Positions 1-5,027 are shown, numbered from the stretch's first letter. The stretch is 5,027 nt of DNA from Pseudomonadota bacterium (GCA_027620395.1 JAQBZY010000165.1:1-5027); one strand, 5' to 3'. Program-made: numbers and translations. The notes: generated from the letters alone by a model not told the origin.

Positions 1-278
1 AGCAATTCGCGGATCCGCGCCGCATAGGTGGCATGCGCCGGATTGAGCTCGGTCAGCCGCTTGGTGACGTAGAGCCGGATCGAAATCGGCTCGTCGATGC
101 CGGCGAGAATTTTCCGGGTCCCGTCGGAAAGCGTGAACAGACCCTCGTCGGTCAAATCGAGCCGCACTCCCTTGAACGCCGCATTCGTAAAAATATTGAA
201 GGCGAGAAACGCGACGACGGCGAGAACGGCGCCGATGAAAGCGAGCCGGGAACGGTCGAGCTTGGCAAACATCTGCAT
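1..278 (-). CDS. GldG-like ABC transporter auxiliary protein, N-terminal part (runs off left edge)
   Basis: This is the first 92 residues of a protein that continues beyond the window. It begins MQMFAKLDRSRL, followed by one hydrophobic segment (about residues 12-31) that should anchor it in the inner membrane. It then reads VRLDLTDEGLFTLSDGTRKIL (38-58) and PISIRLYVTK (64-73). That order of a membrane anchor, an 'R-x-DLT-x-x-x-LFTLS' stretch and then 'I-x-x-YV' is typical of the GldG/ABC_transp_aux family, which is encoded beside ABC-2 permeases. The ATG lies 6 bp after the permease stop, and a GGGGAG site at 294-289 sits 10 bp before it, inside the permease end. A second ATG two codons later is possible but too far from that site. 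The family is known from gliding-motility ABC transporters, but homologs are common in non-gliding bacteria, where the substrate is not known. Family assignment is firm; role is inferred. Confidence 0.85.
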   Translation of the reverse strand, partial: MQMFAKLDRSRLAFIGAVLAVVAFLAFNIFTNAAFKGVRLDLTDEGLFTLSDGTRKILAGIDEPISIRLYVTKRLTELNPAHATYAARIREL

Positions 279-284
279 GGCGGC

Positions 285-1019
285 TCAGCTCCCCTTCCTG
301 GTTTCGACCGCAAGCACGTTCAGATACAGCCAAAGTGCGATCAGTGATCCGAAGTAGGCGATGTCCTTGAGATCGATGACGCCTTTGGTGATGGCGTCAA
401 AATGTGTCAGGAAGCTCATCGAGCGCATCACCTCGACGATGATCTCGGGGGCCCAACCTTGGAAGAAATTCAGAACCAATTGCGCGCCCGACATGGTGAA
501 TAGGAAACAGACCGTGGCGCCGACGATGAAGGCGATGACCTGATTGGCGGTCAACGCTGAAATACATGCGCTGATCGCCAGATACCCACCAGCCATCACG
601 AAGCTGCCGATATAACTGGCCAGGATCACGCCGTTGTCGGGGTTGCCCAGGATGTTGACCGTGACCCACATCGGGAACGTCAATGTCAGGGCCAGGCCAC
701 AAAACGCCCAGGCGGCGGCGAACTTGCCGATCACCGCGTCCAAGGTCGAGACCGGCAGCGTCATCAGAAGCTCGATGGTGCCGGACTTGCGTTCCTCGGC
801 CCAGAGCCGCATCCCGATCGCCGGCACCAGGAGCAAGAACAGCCAAGGGTGATAGGCGAAAAACGATGTCAGATCGGCATAGCCGCGGGTGAAGAAGCCA
901 CCGACGTAAAATGCAAAGGCACCGGTCAGGGCAAGAAAAATGACGATGAAGACGAGCGCCAACGGGGTCGCGAAGTAGCCCAGGAATTCCCGCCGGGCGA
1001 TGATCAGCATATTACGCAT
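285..1019 (-). CDS. ABC-2 type transporter permease (GldF-like)
   Basis: A 244-residue integral inner-membrane permease partnering the ATPase encoded just upstream. It begins MRNMLIIARREFLGYFATPL, where an amphipathic 'RREFLGYF' stretch precedes the first helix, as is usual for ABC-2 permeases. Six hydrophobic segments are visible near residues 18-40, 58-72, 100-123, 132-156, 158-180 and 219-237. Between helices 2 and 3 is RLWAEERKSGTIELLMTLPV (71-90), the family hallmark 'E-E-R-x-x-G-T-x-E-x-L-x-x-x-P'. The frame is open further upstream to 1133, but that extension lies inside the ATPase gene and is not hydrophobic. The start at 1019 has a GGAGG site 8 bp away and overlaps the ATPase stop by 8 bp, suggesting translational coupling. 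Length and topology fit the family. The transported substrate cannot be told from sequence. Confidence 0.92.
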   Translation of the reverse strand: MRNMLIIARREFLGYFATPLALVFIVIFLALTGAFAFYVGGFFTRGYADLTSFFAYHPWLFLLLVPAIGMRLWAEERKSGTIELLMTLPVSTLDAVIGKFAAAWAFCGLALTLTFPMWVTVNILGNPDNGVILASYIGSFVMAGGYLAISACISALTANQVIAFIVGATVCFLFTMSGAQLVLNFFQGWAPEIIVEVMRSMSFLTHFDAITKGVIDLKDIAYFGSLIALWLYLNVLAVETRKGS

Positions 1020-1968
1020 GCGATGCACCTCCGCCGATCGTGATCTCGCGGAAGATCGCGTCCAGGGCGCCTTTCTCGGTCGCCAGATCGCGGACCCGGT
1101 GTCCCTTCGATTTGAGCATTGCCGCGACATCAATGGTGATCGAGCCGGCCGCCGAACGGATCCGGATCACCGAAACGTCTGCCCCGGCGTCAACCAACTC
1201 GACGGCGGCGATGCCGGGCATGTTCCGGACATCGTCGAGCACCGCGTCGGCGCCAGCATTGTCGACCTCGATCCTGAGTGCGTTGTGTAGGGGCGATCGG
1301 GCCAACAGTTCCGCCGGTGTGCCGTCGGCCAACAGCCGGCCCTTGGCGATAATCACAGCGCGGGTACACACGGCCTCGACCTCTTCCAGGATATGCGTCG
1401 AGATTACCACCGCCTTGTCGGCGGCCATGCCGCGAATCAGTTCGCGGACTTGATGCTTTTGATTGGGGTCCAAGCCGTCCGTCGGCTCGTCCAAAATGAG
1501 GACCGGCGGATTGTGTAGGATTGCCTGCGCCAATCCGACCCGGCGCTTGAAGCCCTTGGACAGGGTTTCGATCGATTGGTCGAGTACGCCCTCAATGGCG
1601 ACTTTTTCGACCGCCGCCGCGACTGCCGCCTCGCGCGCCTTGCCATCGATGCCGCGGATCTCGGCGATGAAGCGGAGGAAGGTGAGCGGCGTCATGTCGC
1701 CATAACACGGCGCCCCTTCCGGCAAATAGCCGAGCCGGCGCTTGACCTCGACCGGGTTAGAGATGACGTCGATACCGTCGACCAGCGCCGTACCGCTGGT
1801 CGGGGCTAGAAAACCGGCCACCATTTTCATGGTCGTCGACTTGCCGGCGCCGTTCGGCCCGAGGAATCCCAGCACCTCACCTTGGCGAACCGTCATGTCG
1901 ATGCCGTCGACGGCGGTTAAAGGCCCGAAAACCTTCCGCAAGCGGGTCAGTTGGATCATCTCAGGCAT
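1012..1968 (-). CDS. ABC transporter ATP-binding protein (GldA/CcmA-like)
   Basis: A 318-residue cytoplasmic ATPase that powers the adjacent ABC-2 permease. Visible motifs in order are: Walker A GPNGAGKST (37-45); a Q-loop region GYLPEGAPCYGDMTP (80-94), in which Glu84 stands where many ABC ATPases have Gln; signature LSKGFKRRVGLAQA (136-149), a variant of LSGGQ; Walker B VLILDEP (156-162) with catalytic Glu161; D-loop GLDP (165-168); and the switch histidine His192 in STHILEE. The ATPase core ends near residue 220. About 95 further residues form a C-terminal domain with alternating valine/isoleucine strands, as in GldA-type ATPases. The variants in the Q-loop and signature are, to my knowledge, usual in this subfamily and do not indicate loss of function. 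The start at 1968 has only a weak purine stretch upstream. An ATG three codons later is an alternative. It is the first gene of the three-gene operon. Confidence 0.95.
   Translation of the reverse strand: MPEMIQLTRLRKVFGPLTAVDGIDMTVRQGEVLGFLGPNGAGKSTTMKMVAGFLAPTSGTALVDGIDVISNPVEVKRRLGYLPEGAPCYGDMTPLTFLRFIAEIRGIDGKAREAAVAAAVEKVAIEGVLDQSIETLSKGFKRRVGLAQAILHNPPVLILDEPTDGLDPNQKHQVRELIRGMAADKAVVISTHILEEVEAVCTRAVIIAKGRLLADGTPAELLARSPLHNALRIEVDNAGADAVLDDVRNMPGIAAVELVDAGADVSVIRIRSAAGSITIDVAAMLKSKGHRVRDLATEKGALDAIFREITIGGGASHA
1026..1032 (-). promoter_or_regulatory. Ribosome binding site that fixes the permease start
   Basis: GGAGGTG on the minus strand lies within the last codons of the ATPase gene, 6 bp before the ATG at 1019. 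It selects this start over the ATG at 1010 (spacing about 15) and over the far upstream ATG at 1133. Confidence 0.75.
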
Positions 1969-2004
1969 GCTGCTTTCGCCCCGGTTGTCTTTGATCCGGC
2001 AAAC

Positions 2005-2032
2005 TAGATAGTACGAGTTGGTATGGGTTCAA
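2005..2032 (-). promoter_or_regulatory. Possible promoter of the ABC transporter operon
   Basis: On the minus strand, TTGAAC (2032-2027) is followed after 16 bp by TATCTA (2010-2005), which matches the sigma70 -35 box in 4 of 6 positions and the -10 box in 3 of 6. It would start transcription about 30 bp before the ATPase ATG at 1968. The -35 box is part of a GGGTT-C-AACCC palindrome (2025-2035). The match is modest. Confidence 0.25.
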
Positions 2033-2061
2033 CCCTTGCTCTCTGAAGTCGCCGGCAAGGG
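2033..2061. repeat. 7-bp perfect inverted repeat between transaldolase and ABC operon
   Basis: CCCTTGC at 2033-2039 and GCAAGGG at 2055-2061 are perfect inverted copies separated by 15 bp. The repeat lies just upstream of the possible ABC operon promoter, in the gap after the transaldolase gene. It has no T-tract on the minus-strand side, so it is not a standard intrinsic terminator. It could be a transcript-end hairpin, an operator or chance. Confidence 0.45.
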
Positions 2062-2076
2062 ATTAACATATTGCTG

Positions 2077-2103
2077 CAAAAAGAAAAGACCCGGCGGGGC
2101 GGG
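2077..2103 (-). terminator. Possible rho-independent terminator of the transaldolase gene
   Basis: On the minus strand, a short GC stem CCCG (2103-2100), a 6-nt loop and CGGG (2093-2090) are followed by the pyrimidine run TCTTTTCTTTTT. This sits about 30 bp past the transaldolase stop, in the expected place. The stem is only 4 bp, so efficiency is doubtful. Confidence 0.35.
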
Positions 2104-2134
2104 AAAGATATTAAATATTTTTCAGGTTCGCCGC

Positions 2135-2788
2135 CTACAAGATCGATTGCCCGGTTTTTTTCCAATCGGCAAGGAATGCGTCCAGGCCCTTGTCGGTCAG
2201 CGGATGCTTGAACATCTGTTTCAGTATCTTAGCCGGCACCGTCACCACGTCGGCGCCGAGCTTCGCCGCTTCGACCACATGCATCGGGTGGCGCACCGAG
2301 GCGACCAGCACTTCGGTCGAGAAATCGTACTGATCATAGATGTCGCAGATTTCGGCGATCAGCCCCATGCCGTCCTGACCGATATCATCCAGGCGCCCGA
2401 CGAACGGCGAAATGAACGCCGCCCCCGCCTTCGCCGCCAGGATCGCCTGCGCGGCGGAAAAGCAGAGCGTCACATTGACGTCGGCGCCATCGTCGGAAAG
2501 CGCCTTGCAGGCCTTGATGCCGGCTTCGGTGAGCGGCACTTTGATGGCGACGTTTTCGGCGATGGCGCGGAGCTTCTCGGCCTCGGCCATCATCCCGGCG
2601 AAATCGATGGCGGTCACTTCGGCGCTGACCGGCCCCCGGACCATCGCGCAGATTTCCCGAATGGTGTCGACCATGTCGCGGCCGGATTTGGCGATCAAAG
2701 ACGGGTTGGTGGTAACCCCATCGACCAGACCGAGGTCGTTGAACTCGGCAATTTCCGCCACTTCCGCCGTGTCGATGAAGAACTTCAT
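2135..2788 (-). CDS. tal: Transaldolase, TalC/FSA-type small subfamily
   Basis: A 217-residue cytoplasmic single-domain TIM-barrel enzyme of the short transaldolase/fructose-6-phosphate aldolase family. It should transfer a dihydroxyacetone unit between sugar phosphates in the non-oxidative pentose phosphate pathway. Visible residues are Asp6 (FIDTA), TTNPS (26-30), Glu57 (SAEVTA), the Schiff-base Lys83 (IKVPLT), Thr107, SPF (127-129) with Phe129, Arg132 and Ser164. In E. coli FsaA, a true F6P aldolase, the positions of Glu57 and Phe129 are Gln59 and Tyr131. Glu and Phe there are the transaldolase residues, so I call transaldolase rather than aldolase. The frame is open far upstream, to 3514. 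The conserved [10 protein letters not shown] start and an AGGGGGGAG ribosome site immediately before it fix the start at 2788. It is divergent from the rhodanese operon and probably monocistronic. Confidence 0.96.
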   Translation of the reverse strand: MKFFIDTAEVAEIAEFNDLGLVDGVTTNPSLIAKSGRDMVDTIREICAMVRGPVSAEVTAIDFAGMMAEAEKLRAIAENVAIKVPLTEAGIKACKALSDDGADVNVTLCFSAAQAILAAKAGAAFISPFVGRLDDIGQDGMGLIAEICDIYDQYDFSTEVLVASVRHPMHVVEAAKLGADVVTVPAKILKQMFKHPLTDKGLDAFLADWKKTGQSIL

Positions 2789-2825
2789 CGGCTCCCCCCT
2801 AAGGTTTCGCGCCTGCTTGTCCGGC

Positions 2826-2854
2826 ATCATCGGGAACGGCGGTCCGATGATCAA
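2826..2854 (-). promoter_or_regulatory. Possible transaldolase promoter
   Basis: On the minus strand, TTGATC (2854-2849), a 17-bp spacer and GATGAT (2831-2826) match the sigma70 boxes in 4 of 6 positions each. This would give a leader of about 30 nt before the ATG at 2788. It is the best candidate I see, but it is unproven. Confidence 0.3.
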
Positions 2855-2888
2855 GGCCGAAGGACACCTCGCGCACGCACCCCTCGAC

Positions 2889-2918
2889 TTCATATTCACA
2901 TTATCGAATATATATGAT
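2889..2918 (+). promoter_or_regulatory. Likely promoter of the rhodanese-HbpS operon
   Basis: TTCATA (2889-2894, 4 of 6 to TTGACA), an 18-bp spacer and TATGAT (2913-2918, 5 of 6 to TATAAT) lie in an AT-rich island that stands out from its GC-rich surroundings. Transcription would begin near 2925, giving a leader of about 29 nt. The spacer is almost filled by the ATATTC-N8-GAATAT palindrome, a placement expected for a repressor site. Confidence 0.5.
2892..2911. promoter_or_regulatory. Candidate SqrR/BigR-type (ArsR-family) operator
   Basis: ATATTC (2892-2897) and GAATAT (2906-2911) are perfect inverted half-sites separated by 8 bp. The core ATTC-N8-GAAT matches the operator I recall for SqrR, the persulfide-responsive ArsR-family repressor of Rhodobacter capsulatus. 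Related repressors (BigR, YgaV) control rhodanese/YgaP-type genes in other proteobacteria. The site overlaps the inferred promoter of the downstream rhodanese gene. The repressor gene itself is not in this window. The palindrome is seen; the regulator is inferred. Confidence 0.55.
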
Positions 2919-2926
2919 AGTCTATC
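2916..2926. repeat. GATAG-T-CTATC palindrome at the inferred transcription start
   Basis: A perfect 5-bp inverted repeat around one base overlaps the end of the -10 box and the inferred start of the rhodanese transcript. It could be a second operator or a 5'-end hairpin, or it could be chance in AT-rich DNA. Confidence 0.35.
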
Positions 2927-2953
2927 CCCCTTAGTATGTAATGGAGATCCGCC

Positions 2954-3493
2954 ATGCAACTGCTCACGCCCGAACAAGCCAAGGCTAGGCTCGATGCCGG
3001 CGCCGCCACGCTGATCGACATCCGAGGTGCCGGCGAATTCGCCGAACGGCGAATTCCGGGCGCCAGCCTTTGCCCGGCGAATACTCTGACGCCGGCGCTT
3101 GGACGCTATGCGGCGGGCCGGGACGCCATCTTCTATTGCGCCAGCGGCACCCGGACCATGCTCAACAGCGCCCGCATCGACGACGCCGGATTTTCGCAGG
3201 CCTATGGCATCGACGGCGGACTCAACGGCTGGTCGAAGGCCGGCCTCCCCGTCGACGGCGCCGCCGGTGGCCTCGACATCCAGCGCCAGGTTCAGTTGGT
3301 GGTCGGGATTTTGGTTCTGGCCTCGGCCGGGCTCGGATTTTGGGTGTCGCCGTATTTCCTGGCCGTGACCGCCTTCATCGGCTGCGGCCTGATCATGGCC
3401 GGCGCCACCGGCTTCTGCGGCATGGCGCTGATCATCGCCAAGATGCCCTGGAACCGCCGCCCGGCGGAGCCCTCGAAACTGGTGCACGCTTAA
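2954..3493 (+). CDS. Membrane-anchored rhodanese with DUF2892 domain (YgaP-like sulfurtransferase)
   Basis: A 179-residue protein with an N-terminal single rhodanese domain (about 3-100) and a C-terminal YgaP/DUF2892-type membrane hairpin (about 111-163). The rhodanese domain shows [18 protein letters not shown] (20-37), the catalytic Cys62 in loop CASGTRT (62-68) and the closing [15 protein letters not shown] (86-100). Two hydrophobic stretches (about 113-128 and 133-152) precede [16 protein letters not shown] (152-167), which carries a second cysteine, Cys155. E. coli YgaP has the same architecture, similar length and equivalent cysteines (63 and 158, from memory). The expected role is to carry or transfer sulfane sulfur as a Cys62 persulfide at the cytoplasmic face of the inner membrane. 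The start has GGAG 7 bp upstream. It is followed 12 bp later by an HbpS-family gene in the same operon, and a SqrR-like palindrome lies in its promoter, together supporting a sulfide-response role. Confidence 0.93.
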   Translation: MQLLTPEQAKARLDAGAATLIDIRGAGEFAERRIPGASLCPANTLTPALGRYAAGRDAIFYCASGTRTMLNSARIDDAGFSQAYGIDGGLNGWSKAGLPVDGAAGGLDIQRQVQLVVGILVLASAGLGFWVSPYFLAVTAFIGCGLIMAGATGFCGMALIIAKMPWNRRPAEPSKLVHA

Positions 3494-3505
3494 AGGAGCT
3501 CCGAT

Positions 3506-3997
3506 ATGCGTCAAACCGCCGCCGTCGTCACTGCCGTTTTGTTGTCGGCGGTTCCCGCCGCCGCCGAGGACGTTCTCACCGTCAAGACCATTGGCATGGA
3601 TTTGGCCCGCGATATCGCCAATCTCTCGGTCAAGGCCTGCGTCGAAAAGGGCTATCAGGCGAGCGCCGTCGTCGTCGACCGGAACGGCGACATCATGGCC
3701 GCGATCCGTAGCGACCTGGCGTCGCGGTTCACACTTGAAATCGCCGAGCGAAAGGCCAAGACCGTCATTCTATCGGGCGCCGACAGCGGCCAGATCCGCG
3801 CCAGCCGCGAGGATATCCGCCAGGAGCTCAATCACATCAGCGGCATCATCATCATGCAGGGCGGCGTCCAAATCGTCGCCGGCGGCAACCGGGTCGGCGC
3901 CGTCGGCGTAAGCGGCGCGCCCGGCGGTGATATCGACGAGGCATGCGCCAGGGCTGCCATGGAAAAGCTGTTCGACCGGATCGAGTTCGCCAAGTAG
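3506..3997 (+). CDS. Secreted GlcG/HbpS-family (DUF336) protein, possible heme binder
   Basis: A 163-residue protein with a short but clear Sec signal peptide: MRQ, then a hydrophobic core (4-16) and PAAAED, with likely cleavage after Ala20. The mature part is a GlcG/HbpS fold: an N-terminal helix (29-48), [16 protein letters not shown] (55-70), AERKAKT (80-86) and the family signature [19 protein letters not shown] (119-137), followed by [12 protein letters not shown] (144-155). Family members include HbpS, a heme-binding redox sensor of Streptomyces, and GlcG of the glycolate cluster. Many others have no known role. The gene starts 12 bp after the rhodanese stop, with AAAGGAG overlapping that stop codon and 7 bp before the ATG, so the two are co-transcribed. 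I infer a periplasmic partner in sulfur or heme/redox stress handling. Heme binding is not demonstrated by any residue I can point to with certainty. Confidence 0.88.
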   Translation: MRQTAAVVTAVLLSAVPAAAEDVLTVKTIGMDLARDIANLSVKACVEKGYQASAVVVDRNGDIMAAIRSDLASRFTLEIAERKAKTVILSGADSGQIRASREDIRQELNHISGIIIMQGGVQIVAGGNRVGAVGVSGAPGGDIDEACARAAMEKLFDRIEFAK

Positions 3998-4100
3998 TGC
4001 AGTCTCGTGCGCGAAGCGGGCGGTGCGCCAAGAATGAGTTAATTGTCCACCCTTTCCCTGATAAGCTCGGCGAAACAACGAAATCCGCGGGGAGAAATTC

Positions 4101-4279
4101 ATGGAGCTCGGGCTGGCAGGAAAAACCGCGCTGGTGACTGGCGCTTCGAAGGGCATTGGTCATGGCGTCGTGGCCAAGCTCGTGGCCGAGAGCTGTCACG
4201 TCCACATGGTCTCGCGCAGTCTCGAGAACCTGGAAACGGCGGCGGCGGGCACGGCGCCAACAACGGCAGCTTCACGTGA
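4101..4279 (+). pseudogene. Short-chain dehydrogenase/reductase relic with large internal deletion
   Basis: The reading frame begins MELGLAGKTALVTGASKGIG, a textbook SDR start with the cofactor motif TGASKGIG at 13-20, then the second strand HVHMVSRS (33-40) with an Arg that suggests NADP preference. SDR similarity ends near residue 49. The whole catalytic part with the Ser-Tyr-Lys residues is missing, whereas intact enzymes have about 250 residues. The same frame runs on to a stop at 4340 inside the next gene, which is read-through. In the +2 frame, GGGGHGANNGSFT-stop (to 4279) resembles an SDR C-terminus of the 'DGG' type, suggesting that about 600 bp were lost with a frameshift at a GGC repeat. 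A good ribosome site (GGGGAG, 6 bp before the ATG) survives. N-terminal identity is sure; the C-terminal scrap is a guess. Confidence 0.75.
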
Positions 4280-4291
4280 TCGAATGGCACT

Positions 4292-4297
4292 AGGAGG
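4292..4297 (+). promoter_or_regulatory. Strong ribosome binding site of the cupin gene
   Basis: A perfect AGGAGG lies 8 bp before the ATG at 4306. It fixes the cupin start and sits just after the last stop codon of the SDR relic, which suggests that the cupin was once the next gene of an SDR-cupin operon. Confidence 0.8.
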
Positions 4298-4305
4298 ACC
4301 GACCG

Positions 4306-4782
4306 ATGCCCAAGTACGCAACCGGCTACGTGCACCATAAAGCCAAGCGCGCCAAATGGCGGCGGGGGATGCGCGATTATTTCGAATATCGTGATCTCGA
4401 AATCGGCGACGCCACCAAGGGTGCCTACTTCGCGCATGTGATCCGCGCCAAACGGGCCTTGAAGGGCGGCACCGGCCATCACAAGCACGATGTTAATTTC
4501 CATTTCGTCTATGTGTTGAAGGGCAAGGTGACTTTCGATTTCAAAGGTGTTGGCGAGGTGACCCTTAAAGCCGGCGACAGTCACTACATGCCGCCCGGTT
4601 GCCATCACGAGCTGATGTCTTTCAGCAAGAATTTACAAATGATCGAGCTACATGCGCCGGGGAATATCGGTTCGATTGATATTCCGGACTGGCGGAAGAA
4701 GAAAAATCCGGCGGCGAAGGGCAAGTCGAAGAAAACCGCCAAATCGGTGATCAAGAAACCGGCCAAGCCGGCGAAGAAGTAA
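4306..4782 (+). CDS. Single-domain cupin protein with lysine-rich C-terminal tail
   Basis: A 158-residue protein, probably cytoplasmic because no signal peptide is seen. Cupin motif 1 is GHHKHDVNFHFVYVLKG (57-73), giving His59, His61 and, in the usual Glu position, His66. Motif 2 is GDSHYMPPGCHHEL (90-103) with the metal-ligand His101. The pattern predicts a small beta-barrel metal site, possibly with an all-histidine set of ligands. Residues 130-158 form an unrelated tail in which 13 of 29 residues are lysine, with Ala and Pro (KKPAKPAKK at the end). This resembles histone-H1-like tails and could bind nucleic acid or another polyanion. The N-terminal 25 residues are also basic (HHKAKRAKWRR). 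The substrate is unknown; cupins range from dioxygenases to binding proteins. Its neighbour upstream is a decayed SDR. No promoter of its own is evident, so it may rely on the promoter of the former operon. Confidence 0.88.
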   Translation: MPKYATGYVHHKAKRAKWRRGMRDYFEYRDLEIGDATKGAYFAHVIRAKRALKGGTGHHKHDVNFHFVYVLKGKVTFDFKGVGEVTLKAGDSHYMPPGCHHELMSFSKNLQMIELHAPGNIGSIDIPDWRKKKNPAAKGKSKKTAKSVIKKPAKPAKK

Positions 4783-4951
4783 TCTCGGCGGCAAGACGTG
4801 GACCTCGGGGCAAGTTCGGGGTTCATAGTTTGTTTGCACATATTTGGCACGAGCCGCCGCACCGTTTGTTCCGTCAATCGAAAATCCCGATTGCTTTCGC
4901 GGGCGGTTGGTGTATCGCTTCCGCCATCGAAGCTGGTGCATTGCCGCCCTG

Positions 4952-5027
4952 ATGTCCTCCAAAAACGTTCTCGCTGACCGCCGGTTCGAGTTCGCCCGAA
5001 TGCTCAAGTAGCGCGGCGATCCGGAAG
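4952..5027 (+). pseudogene. Possible start of a TPR-linked methyltransferase frame, broken by an in-frame TAG (runs off right edge)
   Basis: From the ATG at 4952 the frame reads MSSKNVLADRRFEFARMLK, then TAG (5009-5011), then RGDPE to the edge. Read across the stop, 'ADRRFEFARMLxRGDPE' resembles the first TPR helix of proteobacterial TPR-methyltransferase proteins ('DRRYEYARALxxEGD' style, from memory). No Shine-Dalgarno site precedes the ATG, and the frame is open upstream to before 4880 without recognisable homology, so the true start is uncertain. It may be a decayed gene, a sequencing error at the TAG, or a chance resemblance. Only about 25 codons are visible. Confidence 0.3.

Noticed and set aside
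2005..2040. tRNA-like T-arm text GGGTTCAACCC
   Set aside because: No acceptor stem, anticodon arm or D-arm is found around it on either strand.
2018..2917. Long plus-strand open frame opposite the transaldolase (299 codons)
   Set aside because: It is the antisense of a clearly recognised transaldolase. Its translation is rich in Arg, His and Gly with no family resemblance.
2789..3514. N-terminal extension of the transaldolase frame to 3514
   Set aside because: The conserved start [10 protein letters not shown] with an adjacent ribosome site is at 2788. The extension runs antisense through the divergent rhodanese gene.
3070..3711. 213-codon plus frame overlapping both the rhodanese and HbpS genes
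   Set aside because: Arg-rich composition is typical of a shifted frame in GC-rich coding DNA. The overlapping true genes have clear domains.
3998..4100. Promoter for the SDR relic and cupin (TTGTCC ... GATAAG)
   Set aside because: The boxes are spaced about 11 bp apart, far from the 16-18 bp needed, and no better pair was found.
4885..4904. Possible hairpin TCCCG...CGGGC after the cupin gene as a terminator
   Set aside because: The stem is only 4 bp, with no T-tract following on the plus strand.
4099..5007. Minus-strand frames opposite the cupin and downstream region
   Set aside because: They are antisense to a recognised cupin or low-complexity Arg-rich text, with no ribosome site or family features.

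Overview
The window looks like a high-GC proteobacterial chromosome segment. An alphaproteobacterium of Rhodospirillales type is my best guess, based on GC-rich codon use, strong Shine-Dalgarno sites and the style of the SDR and cupin proteins. I ran no database search, so the taxonomy is an inference. No RNA gene, insertion sequence, CRISPR array or att site is visible.

Left part (1-1968, minus strand): a three-gene ABC transporter operon in the order ATPase, ABC-2 permease, GldG-like auxiliary protein. The last gene runs off the left edge. The genes overlap or sit a few bases apart, so they are almost certainly co-transcribed. A 166-bp gap (1969-2134) holds a possible promoter, a 7-bp inverted repeat and a possible terminator for the next gene.

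Middle (2135-3997): a TalC-type transaldolase on the minus strand, divergent from a tight two-gene plus-strand operon. That operon encodes a membrane-anchored rhodanese (YgaP-like, catalytic Cys62) and a secreted GlcG/HbpS-family protein. The 165-bp divergent region contains a perfect ATATTC-N8-GAATAT palindrome lying between the likely -35 and -10 boxes of the rhodanese operon. It matches the ATTC-N8-GAAT operator I recall for the persulfide-sensing ArsR-family repressor SqrR. The most interesting reading of the window is therefore a sulfide/persulfide-inducible operon pairing a membrane sulfurtransferase with a periplasmic, possibly heme-binding protein.

Right part (3998-5027): a short-chain dehydrogenase relic that keeps the Rossmann start and perhaps an out-of-frame scrap of the C-terminus, then a cupin with a lysine-rich tail. 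At the right edge, a reading frame resembling the start of a TPR-linked methyltransferase is interrupted by an in-frame TAG. The stretches 3998-4100 and 4783-4951 show no gene and no convincing promoter or terminator. The relic, the gene-poor flanks and the broken edge frame suggest that this side is decaying or rearranged.
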